From contig NC_045149.1 in the NCBI RefSeq assembly GCF_008831285.2, positions 22,698,535 through 22,762,534 on the forward strand: a stretch of DNA of 64,000 nt, in the 5' to 3' direction. The notes under the pieces are model-generated. The model was not told the DNA's origin, did not search any database, and saw only the letters and a program-made list of their open reading frames with translations. Shown here piece by piece: positions 25,089 through 38,100 of this stretch (the first letter of the stretch is position 1; each line of letters begins with the position of its first letter). This stretch comes from Nymphaea colorata. Taxonomy: Eukaryota; Streptophyta; Magnoliopsida; Nymphaeales; Nymphaeaceae. Made by a program: the position numbers and the translations under genes.

Positions 25089-27672
25089 CTACTTTCTTTT
25101 TCTTCTGTCTGCTCCAGCGTTTCTCATGTCTACCTTCATCAGAGTTGGTCCAGAAGCAGCAGTCATCTGCATGGGTGAAAGTGCAGATGGTACTACAGCA
25201 GAAGCAGGCACCGGAGCAGGTGCTGGAGGTAGGGCTGGTGCAGGCGGTGGGGCAGCAGGTTCGGGAAGAGACCGAGGTAATATGTGTTTCAACCGATTGT
25301 TTCTGTAGTTCTTCCATAAATAAAACTGCTGCCGATGAGCCAATTCCTGTGAAGCTCAAAAAGCTTATTTGTCAGAATTGAACATGGAATAAGACAGGCT
25401 AACTAAAGACAGAAGGCATTACTAAACAAGAGGAATCCAAGTCATTAATGATGATATGTTGCATATGACAAAACAAACCTTGTTCTTTTATCAGTGACTG
25501 CAGAGCCAACAAAATCTAGATAGGCTAGAAAAACATAACTTGACAGGAAAGAGGACACTATCACTGCAGATAAATACTTGCAATATATGATGAGATATTG
25601 GTCAAAGCAATTGCAGAATGGATACATATCTCCATATGCATGAGATCTGAGGTTGGAAAAATGGCTTTTGGCATTAGATTTCTCTGAACTGAAGGAATTC
25701 CAGACCAAGCAAGAACAAATAAAACTTAAGTGGACTGTCAGGACTGTTCCTTATTCTTCATGCTATCAATGAAGAATAACTCTACTTTGGAAACAATTTG
25801 TGCCCAGGATGTAGACATGTAAGACATCGGTTCTTAAAGCATACATAGACCTTGCTAACAATGTATTTCCGTTCTAATAGTGCACACACACACACACATA
25901 TAATGTGAACTTTCCTCCATTACAACCTTACTGAATTTCAAGAACTTTTTATGAATTAAATAATCACTTATTTGTATGTAAAGAACAAAAATACTTGGTC
26001 TGCATTTCTTAACAGGCTAAACAAATTAAGGATGACAGAATATTGAGATCAACTCATAAAATTCACACTCTTACTGGGGTTAACACTTTACAGATTCAAG
26101 TGAACTAGTAGTTAAGAGCAATAACTTTGTTGCCTGGATGGGCCATTGCAGTACGGAAGTTTGCATTCTGCAGAAGCTCGAGGAAAAACAAACAATGAGG
26201 ATACCTGCAAAGAGAAGAAAGATTTAGCGTACAGGAGCTGAAATAATTGAACGAATTGAAAGATGAAACTATATTTTTTTACCACAAAAAAAAAAGACTG
26301 TTACAGACAACAAAAGCAAGAGGCATACAAATATAAACGAAGCCTTAATGCAGCCATCAAGCTGATGCAAACTCATCTTAAAAGAAAAAGAAAGTCTCAG
26401 ATCTTGATAGATTTTAATCAACTTACATAATAAATTTAACATACTCAGGCCGCTGCCAGTACTGGAGGTACTTGAGGTAACCAATAAAAGCTTCATCATC
26501 AAGGTAGCGGTTCTGAGCTAAATCTGCACCAGTAGTATTGAAGACTTGTTAGGTTAGAACTTAGAACTTTTCTGGAATGGCATCAGATCCTTGTTTGGTG
26601 GCAGAAACCAAAATGGATCTCGAATTTTTGGCATGCATAAATCTACGTTTTCAAACTTTTGAGAATGTATCTAGTAGGTGAACAGCAATGAGCACGGCAA
26701 GCTATCATAGGACAAGCATTACGGCGTTACCTGTCCCATTTTGCTTCACTTTAGCACGCAATTTACCTAGTATTCCTAATAGGCAGGCGTTTGAGGGTTG
26801 AGACAGAGAATACGCGCAGACCTTATCAGACACTCATAAGTTGAACTCTTGCAATTCAACTCAACCATCCATGAATAAACCCAACATTCAAGACAAAATG
26901 TGGAGAGCATCAGCTTTGACATATAATGACGAAATATGATGCATATAAAGTTGATGGATTTCCTCACTCATATGTTTCACAGTATTGACTTTTCACCACT
27001 TTATTGATTTTCCTTCGGTTGAACTAAACAAGCATCGAACAGAAAAGCCGTCAACCGTCTAAATTCCTTTAAAGGAATGATGAGATTCCAAGCACATTAT
27101 CTCTAGCCACCTCACCTCAGGAGCAAAAGTACCGTTCTTGTTTTGTGGAAAAGCTTACAGTGGATGTAGGTTGGATTAGCCAGGCATTGAACAAATTCAA
27201 GCTCGAGAAGGAAACGTTGACGCCCATCATCAGGATCCTTATATGGGTTCTTCGGCCTGGCAAGAAACAAGCAAAATTAAAGTACGAGGAGAAAGAAGCA
27301 CAATTCCCACCACGTCAGAAAAAAACAACGGAAGTTCGAATCTCATTATAACAGCATAAACCCCAAGGGGAGTCGCACATGATCCACAATGTTTAACCAG
27401 TCATTCCTCAACGATCGGAATCATGTGCTCCCGTCAATCTTGTCACTTGATCATGCATCGGGAACATAACAAATCAGACAAGCGATACAGGGTCTGATAA
27501 GAACCCAAATCTGAGAAACCTCAGGAAAGTTTCAATGAGGGGGAAAAAGGCGAAAAATCAATGATCCAAGCACGGAAAAACAGCAACCTCACGGCAACAA
27601 CAAAGCAAATTGGAAAAATGAAACTTACGAGGGTTCCGCGGGATTGGCACCACCATCTTTATTGGAATCCAT
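25089..27672 (-). CDS. MED31: Mediator complex subunit 31 (MED31/SOH1), five exons
   Basis: MED31 is a conserved middle-module subunit of the Mediator coactivator of RNA polymerase II. Exons are 27672-27629, 27256-27159, 26523-26427, 26204-26126 and 25346-25089, all GT-AG, joining to 191 aa (plant MED31 is about 196). The SOH1 core spans residues about 16-118: YKDPDDGRQRFLLELEFVQC, LANPTYIHYLAQNRY, DEAFIGYLKYLQYWQRPEYV, YPHCLFFLELLQN and HRQQFYLWKNYRNNRLKHIL. The tail (about 122-175) is Pro/Ala-rich and the end is basic (DRRKRK). I start at the ATG reading MDSNKDGGANPAEP. The stop TAG overlaps a good donor sequence, GTAGGT, at 25092. A further 3' exon extending the tail is therefore possible, and known plant proteins end slightly later (KKG-type). 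An AACCCTA box lies at 27776 upstream of the start. Confidence 0.95.
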
Positions 27673-29244
27673 AGAAACCCTCAGTCAAGCTCTACAAATG
27701 TAGAAGAAAAAAAAATCATAGAAAAGGAAAATGTTTTCGGTGATGCTCTTCGACTTGGTTCAGCTACCAGACTCCAACCCTAGCCCTTGAGTAGTCCTCC
27801 GACGCGGGAAAAGTGGCAGATGGAGAGAGACTCTCTCAACATACATTTATATCGTTCTTGCTTATTTGAAAGGCGACCCTACGCGAAAATAAAAACGTAA
27901 CAATATTAATGACTAACGGCGTAAATATTATTCAAAAAATCCCTCAAGCGCATCCTAAAAGAAATCAAACGCTACTTTTACTAACAAATCTTATTTATAA
28001 TATTTCTAGTACATAGTTTGGCAATTAAGCTTAATATGGTCATTAAAATTACTAGATTAGATTAATAGATTATGAGCGCCGTGTAAATTTGAGGCACTTA
28101 TGAGTACTGATCTCAGCTTCTGGAGGTCAAAAAGATTATCAAATTAAACAGAAACCACCCAACAGAAAAATTACAACTTTTATGTCACGTTTTAAAAATT
28201 GTCTTCTATATGTTCATTGATGAGTTATAAAATTATATATTTTTTCATTTTACGGTGCAATGTTGCTAATGTGATGATATTAAGGGAGTAGTAAGCCTCA
28301 AGGCGTTGAAGTGTAAGCTACAGAATCTAAACCGTAAAATTTATAATATTCATAAAATATGATATCTATTTTCACTAGCATATGATCAAAAGTTCATATT
28401 GAACCTTCAAAATGACATGGTAAAGCCGACTGCTAAGGAAAATACATATAATATAGCTTTTAAACATGATAAGCACATTTGCATGCAGATTTTTTTTATG
28501 AAAAATTACTCTTTAATGTAGCTTTAATCCGTTGATATCATTTACAAAGTAATAAAAAGATAATAATTTGATTCATTATGAGATTTTATCAACTCAACTA
28601 TTAAAAGCAAACGTAAATCCTACTCTTTTGAAAAAACCCCAAAAATGACATCTGAGTACTTTTTTTTCTTAGTTTCGATAAGTACCTTGATTGATCACAA
28701 GTTGGAAATAGATACAATATACAAAAAATGTCAGTGTATTCAACCGTGGGGCGCATGCACCAGCAAATATGATGTTTTAGATCTTAGATTCGTAATCCAA
28801 AACAGACATCCAAATTCAAATATCTTGACCGATAAAACCTTGCCATCAGACAAAATCTATGTGGGATTTCAATTCGGATCATGGGTACAGCCATTTCAAG
28901 TCAGATACATATGGATTAATTAGATTCAGCTGTTGTTTTTAACATTCAAATTTGGATATGGCATGGCGTTTGACGAATGCAAATTCAAACCTGAATTGAA
29001 TCTGAGTACACGATTATTGGATTTAACCGGATTTGGTAGAATGTACACAGGACCCCACGATATCCAAGTGAATGAATTAGGATTTAGGCCGAAGGAGGAG
29101 GCGAAGGAAGATGACGATCTGGCAACGATGCCAACGTCATGGAGGCTACGTCTTGTGGCCAAGGGAGTAAGAAGAATCAGGTGGTTTTCTCCTTCCAACT
29201 GCTAATGGACAAATAACAATCAAACTTTACCAACTCCATCATCG

Positions 29245-29336
<92 letters not shown>

Positions 29337-30306
29337 GAGAGAGAGTAGGTACCCTGACCTATAAGGAATCATTTTGATAGTTGATTTTCTTAAGATGAGA
29401 GAAAATTGAGTAGAAAAAGGAGATACGATATTTTTTCTTATTTAGCATGAATTAGCCACTTTTTCTCTTAGCATTCCATTTTGTAAAGACCAAATGCCAA
29501 AATGGATATGATAATTTAGCCATCTAACATTAATTAACAGATTTTTTTTCTTAAATTTTCTCTCACCTTCCATCTTAGAAAAATCAATGACTAACAAAAT
29601 TCCTCATGGGTTAAGGGTCATGTACATATAAATAAATATCTGATATGGTGGAAAACTTGGTACTTACATGACCTTTTAAGTGCATAACCCCAGAAGAACC
29701 ATCTTGGTCGTTAATCTTTTTAAAATACAAAACTGAAAGAAAAATAAAAAAAAAGGAAATATAATTTTCTTAGGTTTTAAATGTGGTCTTTTAATCATCT
29801 AAAATTTAAGCGCGCTTACAATACTGAAATTTTGATAGTAAAAGAATTAATATTGTTACGCATGAAAGTAACTCGAAAGAAAACATATGGTGTTTGATAG
29901 TAATCGTAAACATGTTAGCTGAACCATCTGAATCGCTTGCTGGCCATTGCGCTCACCGACCAAAAAGCTACCGGTGATATCATCGTTGTCCACTTAATTA
30001 TGGCCGATGATCACTAGAATGGACGGTGCGGATGTCCAGGCCTTTGTCGTCGAGTTTTGACGGTTAATATTTTGAACGATCATACTGTCCTTTTTCTTTT
30101 TGTTCGAAAGCAGTTGTCCCCTCAATTATATGCCTTGCTTCGACCTTTTGATCTCATCGAAGCCAACAATGAGTTGCAGTGGCTGCATTCTGTTGATCGG
30201 TCATTAGGTGAAAAGGAAAGAAACGATTCGAATCATTTTGAACAGTTGGGTGTTCGATCAACAGAAAGCCACCAAATTCAAGCCGCTGCTGGTAGCGGTT
30301 ATATAG
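27673..30306. other. Intergenic region upstream of MED31 and of the unknown gene
   Basis: This is the divergent spacer between MED31 and the unrecognised plus-strand gene. No ORF in it has a convincing product. The 28.73-29.2 kb patch carries repeated ATCCAAATTC/GATTTGG phrases and a more GC-rich core, suggesting a non-autonomous transposon with uncertain ends. A long (AT)n array follows at 29249. An ORF at 30057-30326 (89 codons) precedes the gene and may be leader sequence. Confidence 0.5.
29249..29332. repeat. (AT)n microsatellite, about 42 units
   Basis: An uninterrupted TA dinucleotide run of about 84 bp is followed by a short (GA)n run. It is self-complementary and could extrude as a cruciform. 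Its length is likely polymorphic. Confidence 0.95.
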
Positions 30307-32638
30307 ATGAAATCGCCAGTCTGTAGTTGCCTGTCCAAGATGCTTCAGAGGCTTGCAAAAAGCGAAGAACAAGGAAAGAAGGTATTCACTATCTGTTTCT
30401 GTATCTTTCTGTCTCTCCCACTCTGCATATTGGTTAACGCTTTACTGCTTGAAATTTCAGGGTGCATGTTACAGGGAGCCGTCCGTGCTGGTGACTCTCT
30501 ATGTAGTTAAGCCCTGGGGATCGCATAACGCAGACGCTTGCAGGCCGACTGGACGGAGACGGCGCCACCGGCATCGTCAAGGGATCAGGGTTCAAACTGC
30601 AGGCACTGCTGCTGGTGGTGGTGGTGGTGATGGCGGTGGCGGATACAACAGAAGGCAAGAGCTCCTCCGCTACTGCCGGCATCTGAGGACGTCTGCTGCC
30701 AGCCAACCATTATCACCACCACCTCCGCATCAATCTCAGAGGTCTCCCCCACGATTGCACCTTCCTAATGAGCCGCAGCGGCATGATCAGGTCGTTACAT
30801 CCTGACAGTTTTGCTTCTGCTCTTCTTTTGCATTCCTGTTTTCATGATTATTGAATTCCATTCAGGAATTGATTTCCTCGGAAAGGGTTTCATATTCCCG
30901 TGCATTCTAATTACGTGGAAAGTTATTGTTTCCTCTTCATATATGAATTCTTATTGAGTTGCAGTATTACTTACATTTCAGAAGTTTAGGTTCATTTCTT
31001 CGATTATAAATAAAAATAGAATTTCCTTTTTAAGGTATAAAGGAGGTGACAGGAAAATTTTCAGTGATCATCAGAGTACGCGGTTCCTTTCCAGAAAAAC
31101 CGCGAGGATTTATGAACTTAGTCATGTTTTATAAGATCTTGATTTCCTCACACAGTTTATGCGGGATTAAACATCAGTATCTCCTTTTCAATTTTTTCTG
31201 TGATCTTTTGGAGAATACGCCGTCCAATTTCGTGAATATTTCTAAACCCATCTCCCCATTTCCCACAGCCAACATGCTTATATTTTAATAACATTAGTTG
31301 GGAACAACGACTCCTGCCTTGTGAGTTCAGTTTATCATAAAAATAAAGTTTGTTTCATCTCATTCGCTATTTTATCTAAGTTGTTAGGTCTTCCTGCAGC
31401 AACTTCCATGAGTTTGTTATCTAAATTAAAACTCCAGAACTGTTCCAATCTTTTAGAAAATGTGCCAACGTGGTTTAACTGCCTATTCGCGATGGACCAA
31501 CTCAAATCTTTGCACTTTGCATGTCGATAACATCTTCTAAAAGGAAAATCCTGAAAAGTTTCCAACTCACTAAAAAGGATTGCCAAGAGAGTTTGCGATC
31601 AACTGAAATTAATTTATACACATTCATGATATTTGGTTGGTGTTCTTGAGCTTGGAGTTATTTACCTGTAAAAATAAAAAAATTACAGAAAAACGTACCC
31701 AAGTCATTGTAGGTATTTAAATATTTTGTCCATTCAAACAGCCTTCACCCATTCAGTGGATGGGTGCGGTGCAGCTGAATAATTAATTTTGTTTGCTCAT
31801 TAATGAAGCGACCCTTTCTCAACCAAGGAAGCCTTTTGGCCCATAGAATTGTTGGTGCCTTTCAATTTGGACATGAGCGGTGTCCCTCGAAACAAGGGAA
31901 AGTCTTGCTTTCATTCGTCCCTAAATTAGAGGCACATGGGGCATGTGCCTGTTGTGAGGCGTGCCCTGCTCGGTCCACCAAAAAATGTGCATATGTAAAA
32001 TGAAAAATAATGGCATATTTTTGAAATTGTTAAAAAAATGTTGTTTTGAGTTAATTTATTTATTTATTTTGTTTTTTATTTAAATAAAAGCATTTTAGTC
32101 ACTAATAGTGCTAATGCACGAAATACGGCGTACATGACCAGCTTTGGATAAGGAAATCCGGTTTATGTGATATGAGCTGTTTGGATTTTTTTTTTGAGTT
32201 TAAGATGGAATGTCATGTCCTGTACAAAGTTGGTTCTGCAATTTAATGCCAGCCCTATTCTAGCTATGCATCAGGGGTTTCGGCAAGGTCAGTCTTCGCT
32301 TGGTCAGCTTTTTATTGCTTTTTACTTAGGCAAGAGTCAACAACTTACTAGAAAAGTTCTTTTACTCTTTTTTTTTTTAAATTTTTTTATTTTGTAGCAT
32401 TTCCTTGTTGTATTTGGTTTACTGCTCTTGTTCGTTGCAACAATAGATTGATTCTAGTTGATGGTAGAACTTGATATTGTTTATAAACAAAACCTATATA
32501 TGATTTTTAAAAGAATTCGTGACAAACGGGTCATCTTAACATGAGTTTATTGGGTTTGCCTTTTATGCATGATTGCAGGGGAAGAGGCGCCTTAGAAAGA
32601 TGCTCACCTCTCTAAAGAAGATGAATATTGTTCATTGA
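30307..32638 (+). CDS. Probable three-exon gene, unknown Arg-rich protein of 154 aa
   Basis: I do not recognise this protein. Exons 30307-30381 (25 codons), 30461-30790 (110) and 32579-32638 (19 plus TGA) join in phase 0 with donors GTATTC and GTCGTT and acceptors TTTCAG and TTGCAG. In the last exon only this phase stays open. Visible features, in order, are a short N-terminal helix-like segment (KMLQRLAKSEEQGKK), an Arg/His-rich stretch (RRRRHRHR), and a poly-Gly run of about ten residues. These are followed by a helix-like NRRQELLRYCRHLRTSA, a Pro/Ser-rich linker (PLSPPPPHQSQRSPP), and a basic end (GKRRLRKMLTSLKK). The composition suggests a nucleic-acid or nuclear protein, but that is a guess. 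Intron 2 is about 1.8 kb. The start is the first ATG in the open frame, and an upstream exon cannot be excluded. The stop codon lies inside the first unit of a 42-bp triplication. Confidence 0.45.
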
Positions 32639-32739
32639 AGCACCTGTTCGTGGTTAAAGAAGATGAATATTGTTCATTGAAGCACCTGTTCGTGGTTAAA
32701 GAAGATGAATATTGTTCATTGAAGCACCTGTTCGTGGTT
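32614..32739 (+). repeat. Perfect 42-bp tandem triplication over a stop codon
   Basis: Three identical 42-bp units (32614-32655, 32656-32697, 32698-32739) begin AAAGAAGATGAATATTG and end TTCGTGGTT. The first unit contains the last codons and TGA of the unknown gene, so units two and three fall in its 3' UTR. The unit is a multiple of three, but the frame that stays open through all three is closed by stops just upstream. Confidence 0.95.
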
Positions 32740-35162
32740 CTTCTTAAATGATCCTCCGCAGATAAAACTCAACCATGTCGCACGACAGAAGACATGACAT
32801 CCATGGATTGGACTACATTTGGTGATATGCTTGCGGCCGTGAAACTGAGAAGTGAGAGCGAGTAATTTCCTATATGTATATCATGTGCATGGAATCAAAG
32901 ACTATTAGAAATATGAAGCATAAGCTAAGAGATTATAGCCGTGCTTATGGTTCAACAACCAGCAGTTGGTTTATCAGTTCAGGCTTTAAGAAGTCTTAAC
33001 TGTACAAATGTTCCATCTCGTATAAAATTCATTCGTGGGTAAACTGAAGGTGGTGTACAAAGTCGTGTTCCTTAAATAATCAGATTCGCTTCCATCCATC
33101 TGGAAGCATTTCGCTGGTGTGATTGATCTTCTCAACCTATGTAATCTTTTACAGTTTGTGAAAGGTTATGTGCTTCCTTTTAGAAACGAACAAGATCCTG
33201 TTGGACCACGTATATTGTCAATCAACGTGTAGGAAGAACCAGGTTCTGATTTTAGTTTCAACACAACGTAGATTTAGCAAGATATATAGATCACATCTAC
33301 AGTCTCCAGATTTAGCGCATTCAACAATATTTGGCCTAAAAAACTTCTGCAAAAGTGACTGTGTATTTTCACCATTTAAAAGATCAGTTCATCAGCTGAA
33401 TACTCTATGGCTGCAGTTTGATTGCTGCATTTCGGATTACTAATTGCCCGTTTATCCACTGTAAGAGGGGATGAATGGGATTACTTGGGCGCCCAACTCC
33501 CATAATGATTAATGTCTTGCCAATTGACTCTCAGTACCTCTGTATATTGGGAAAGCAAATTGCACAAAGGCTTCTAACTCTGCAAATTGAGCCAATTCTA
33601 ATTTTAATTTGTGGGTTTCTAGTTTCATCTTTCATTTGAGCTGTGGGATGTGTCATTATGGATGGATTCCAGCAATGAATAAATCTGTGGATAAAAAGAG
33701 GGACACTCTCACCAGATGCTGCCTGTCACCCTCTAGGACTAATCCCCCAAAAGTGCAAGTGCTTGTGGCTTCCCTTGCCTGCAACATGAGACTAAGAGCT
33801 ATGGTGCCATTGCTGTTAATAGTGAAAACAGACGGTTTGACAACCACATCCATTCAAAAATTCATTCCACCTTGCCTGTCGAAGGCTTGTCACAGTGTTA
33901 ATTGTGAGCCTTTTCAAGTACATCAAGGCTTTCAAACCCTCTTGGACACAAAAGTTATGATTTGTGTGACTATAACTCCGTGCAGATTCTCTTAGAGAGC
34001 GTTCTGCAAGAACAATGTGTTCCTAGAGCACTTGTTCCAAAAATACCATATCAAACATTTGATGATTGGACCTACAGGCAACAACCATGATCACGACACT
34101 TTTCTTGGTACAAAATAGTCTTTTGGAACATATTTTCTAAAAAGCCTATGCTTTTTCTTATTAACCACCTTTGGCAGTGGCTGAGAAGGTATTATAGGAA
34201 ATAAGAGGGATATTATGGTTCCAGAATAGTTTTTGATGTTAGAAGCATTACTGTTGCTAAAACATGCATCACAAATGAAGTTGTTCAAGCAACTTCATCC
34301 AGAAATCACATTTCATGATGAAATAATTTTTTTGGGAACTATTTTCTCAACAAAAGAGGTAGAATATTCGTCAAATTATCTGTCTTTATTTTTTTTTTGA
34401 GGGGGTAAGGGTAGGCGGTGTGTTTTGGGTGTAATGGTCAATCCACCTTAAACAGAACAATCTCCCAAACAGCCCACAGGTGTCTAACTCCACAAGTTTC
34501 AAAATTATTAACGGTCAAAACAAAGTTTCGATCTGAATATAAGGGAGGAAAATTTAGCCCATATGACAGGTCAGTTTTTCGGATCCTTTTCTTGTTAGAA
34601 AGCAAGTAGATGAATGCCTGAGATGTCTATCTCCACCATACACTCCCCACTGAAACATGGTAAAATGGTGCCTCATTGCACCCTCCATTAAACAATGTGA
34701 CGCCCTTGCGCTCTGTCCATCGGAAGGATGAATGGCTTTATGCTGGAGAATCCCCTATTTATTTATCATATACAACTAGTTCAACACTAATTATGGTACA
34801 TAAGACAGAATCCTTTGTGCGTGCATTTGATTGATACGTGGAAGCAATTTCCTGAGAACCGAGTACTTTACCAATAAAAATCCAACCTGCCACAGACGAA
34901 CGAACAAAACCCGGCAGTGATATCTAAGAACCACAAGGATTTTCAACAGATTTCAGGTAAAGAATGGGCAACACCAGTTACACCACTGCACAAAACACTT
35001 TTGCCACTGACAAGGACAATCATCCGTCTTATTAAGTCAGACACCGTAGATCTTCCGATCAAGTATAATAAAGAATTACAGAACAATGAACTCACACAAT
35101 TTTAGGTTCTCACAGTGGCTTATAATTACCAAATAAATGTCATTAACGACACAGGCCAGCAG
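32740..35162. other. Intergenic region before the TARBP1-like gene
   Basis: I see no supported coding exon on either strand. The sequence is AT-rich without a delimited transposon. It should contain the 3' UTRs of the unknown plus-strand gene and of the minus-strand methyltransferase gene, which converge here. Confidence 0.55.
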
Positions 35163-38100
35163 CTATTTTGATCTTTCCTGCCGGGTATACTCCCATATGG
35201 CAATAGCACCACTAACATGAACGTTGAGAGATCTGACAACCCCCAGCTGCGGGATCTCCACGCACGCATCCAGAATGTGTATGATATCCACAGGGATACC
35301 CTCCTTTTCACGTCCAAGCACCAAAACCTGGGAAAAGGGTTCAGGCGTAGTAAACATTGTAAGTGGGTACAGGCTAAGGCAATAAGAATCCCCGGAAAGC
35401 CTTGAACTAAAGCCCGATTACTTATAGCTTGTTAAGATATTACCGTTTTCCTTGGGAAGGAGTATTGATCGAGTGGCACACTATTTGCTGTCTGCTCCAA
35501 ACCCACTAGGCAGAATCCATCTCTCTTTTTCTTCTCCAGAAAAGGTTTTATGCTGCATACTGGAACCTCAAGGACTGGAACCCACTTCTCAGCTGTCACA
35601 CTAAAGATAGACCACTTGTCTAAGCAATACGAGCAAATATGTGCTAAGGAGGCTAAGCAATACGAGCAAATATGTGCTAAGGAGGGAACTCTCACAACAC
35701 AAAGGTGATATATATGGTGATATACTAAAAAAGACATGGAGAGTACACTAGGAACAGAGAATAGAAGTCTGCAATGAGAATCGACAAAATAGAAAGGTAC
35801 ATAATGTAGACAGATAACTTTTGGCTCAAAAAGAAACTTTTGATCTGGAGGAATGAATGCAGGTAGAATGTACTTTCAGTGCTAAATCAATAAATCAATG
35901 CTTCACCTGATTAACTGAAACTGTTTGTCTTGCATAACACTTTTGTCTGCAATAGCCAAGGCAGCAGCCTTAAACACCTAACAGATCATTATTGCACGTA
36001 AGAAGCTAGAACTTGGATAAATTATGCATCTAATTGCAGGAAGCAAGTAGGAAATTGCAATGAGAAGTCAAGCTAACAAAGTAACTCCAAACGACATTTG
36101 CAAATTGCAGCCATGGTGATTATGCAGGAGCATAATATACCTCACATGTTCGTGCTAAACCAGCAAGATTTGGTATACGATCAAGCAATGAAGCAATGAC
36201 TATAAGTTCTTGCCGACCATCTTTTAGCAAATCAGTGTTTCTGCCCAGTAGCATCATCGTGTACAGATGATCTTCCTCTTCAATTTCTACATACACAAGA
36301 GAATATTCATCTTTATTGGAAGATGTAATAAATAAAAGCAATCCGATACCCATATGACATGAAAATTATCACCTTCTAGTCCACCACTTTATGTTCAGTT
36401 GGTTACTCCAGCATAGCATACAACATGATAAAATTGTTGCCAGGTTCTAATTCTAAAAGGTCATGTTACCATTTTCAAACAGTAAAACAAATGGAACTCA
36501 CAAGCACCGATATCTCCATGAAGAAGAGGTGTTTTTGAGTAGGAATAAGAAAAGGAAAGTAAAAGAGTTCTTTTTTGATAGGAGTAAGAATAGTAAAATA
36601 CAGCCATCATTTTTAGGGAAAAGGAAGAATGCATTTATTCTCAGACCAAGTAAGTTTGGAAAAGTCGTCAAAGTAGAAACCTGCAAGTGAGTTTGGACCA
36701 ATCATTTTTTCCAGAGTAGCCTTCTTCTGGAAATTGAAAGTTTTATCTTTAGGATGCCCAGGAGCTGATAGCATCTGATCAGATTGCTGAACTGCAAGAT
36801 CCTCATTCTTTAGGGTCATCTCATCATTTGCCATAGACATCCTAAGATCGCCCCTTGCATCCTGAGAGTTATTCATAGATGAGACAGGAAATATCCTAAA
36901 GCAAGAAAAGAGAAAAAATGTACTTACATTTAGAAAATCATTCACTTGATCCATGAGAGATGTTGGCACGCATTCAAATTCAATGTCCTTGGAATAACAA
37001 AGTTTCAGAAGACATACAATTCCATTCATAAGAAAAATAAAAAAAAAAGGTAGTATGAGCACTAAAACTTACTTCATCTTTCGAAGTAAATATGCCTTCA
37101 GGAGTTGCTGCAAGATTTGGATCAAAAGCATCAAGAAATCCTTGCATCGAAGACCTTAATCTGAAAGCCGAACATTATAGTTTATCAGGATAGGACACAA
37201 TATATCTCAGATATTGGATGCAGCTAGCCCAATTGATTTTCCTTAATCTTTTATACCAAAAGGTACAGTTCTCACATACACGATCGCTATATTAGAGCTG
37301 GACAACAGCTTAGTTAAGCCCAAGTTTGTCAGAATTTCTAGAAAAAGCGCAGAACAAGTCCAGTGAGGGGCAAAATAGGGATGCAGACATGCTGAGTATG
37401 AGACAAGTCAAGAAAGGAGTTCGAGCTGAGCTAGAGTTTGCTGCTCAAACACAGGTTGACTGAGCAGCACAAGTCTTGAGCTAGACCTGCTCTTGGCTTG
37501 GCTAACCTGAAACGAGCTGATTCCTTTTTTTTTTCCTTCTTCAAAGATGTACAAAAAGACACTATGGAGTATCCAAATTGTGACACCTTTAATAAAATAA
37601 CATAGAATCAATCATTACTGTGAAAAGTGACTATAACAGTCACAAAGAATACATATAATACCAAAAAGGCACTAAGGCCAAGTGAAGAAGAGTAATACTC
37701 ATTCAATAAACAATATAAAGGCTGTAAAACACAGCTTCTGCTTTACAAAGACTGTTACAAGGATATTTATAAGAGAGAATAAGAAGAGATGAGCTAAACT
37801 AGCCGTTGGGCTAGTTCCAACAGCTCTTAATAGAGCTGTTGGAACTGCCAACGGCTAGTTTGGCAGAAATAATAAAAAAATAAAAAAATAAAAAATAAAA
37901 AATAAAGAGAAAAGAAAGAAATAAACTAAATCCTAAACTAATTCCTAACTAATCCTAAACTAGCTCTTAACTAAGATAATACCTAATTAAGAGATAACAA
38001 CAATAAGAAATCATATTTCTTAACACCCCCCCTTAAACTTACGGTGCTATCACCGAAAGTTTATCTAAAAGAAAGTTGAATCTGGGAGAACATAGAGGCT

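Noticed and set aside
32614-32739. Repeat peptide of 14 residues encoded three times in the 42-bp array
   Set aside because: The frame that is open through the array is closed by stops just upstream in the exon. The frame that joins the upstream exons ends in the first unit.
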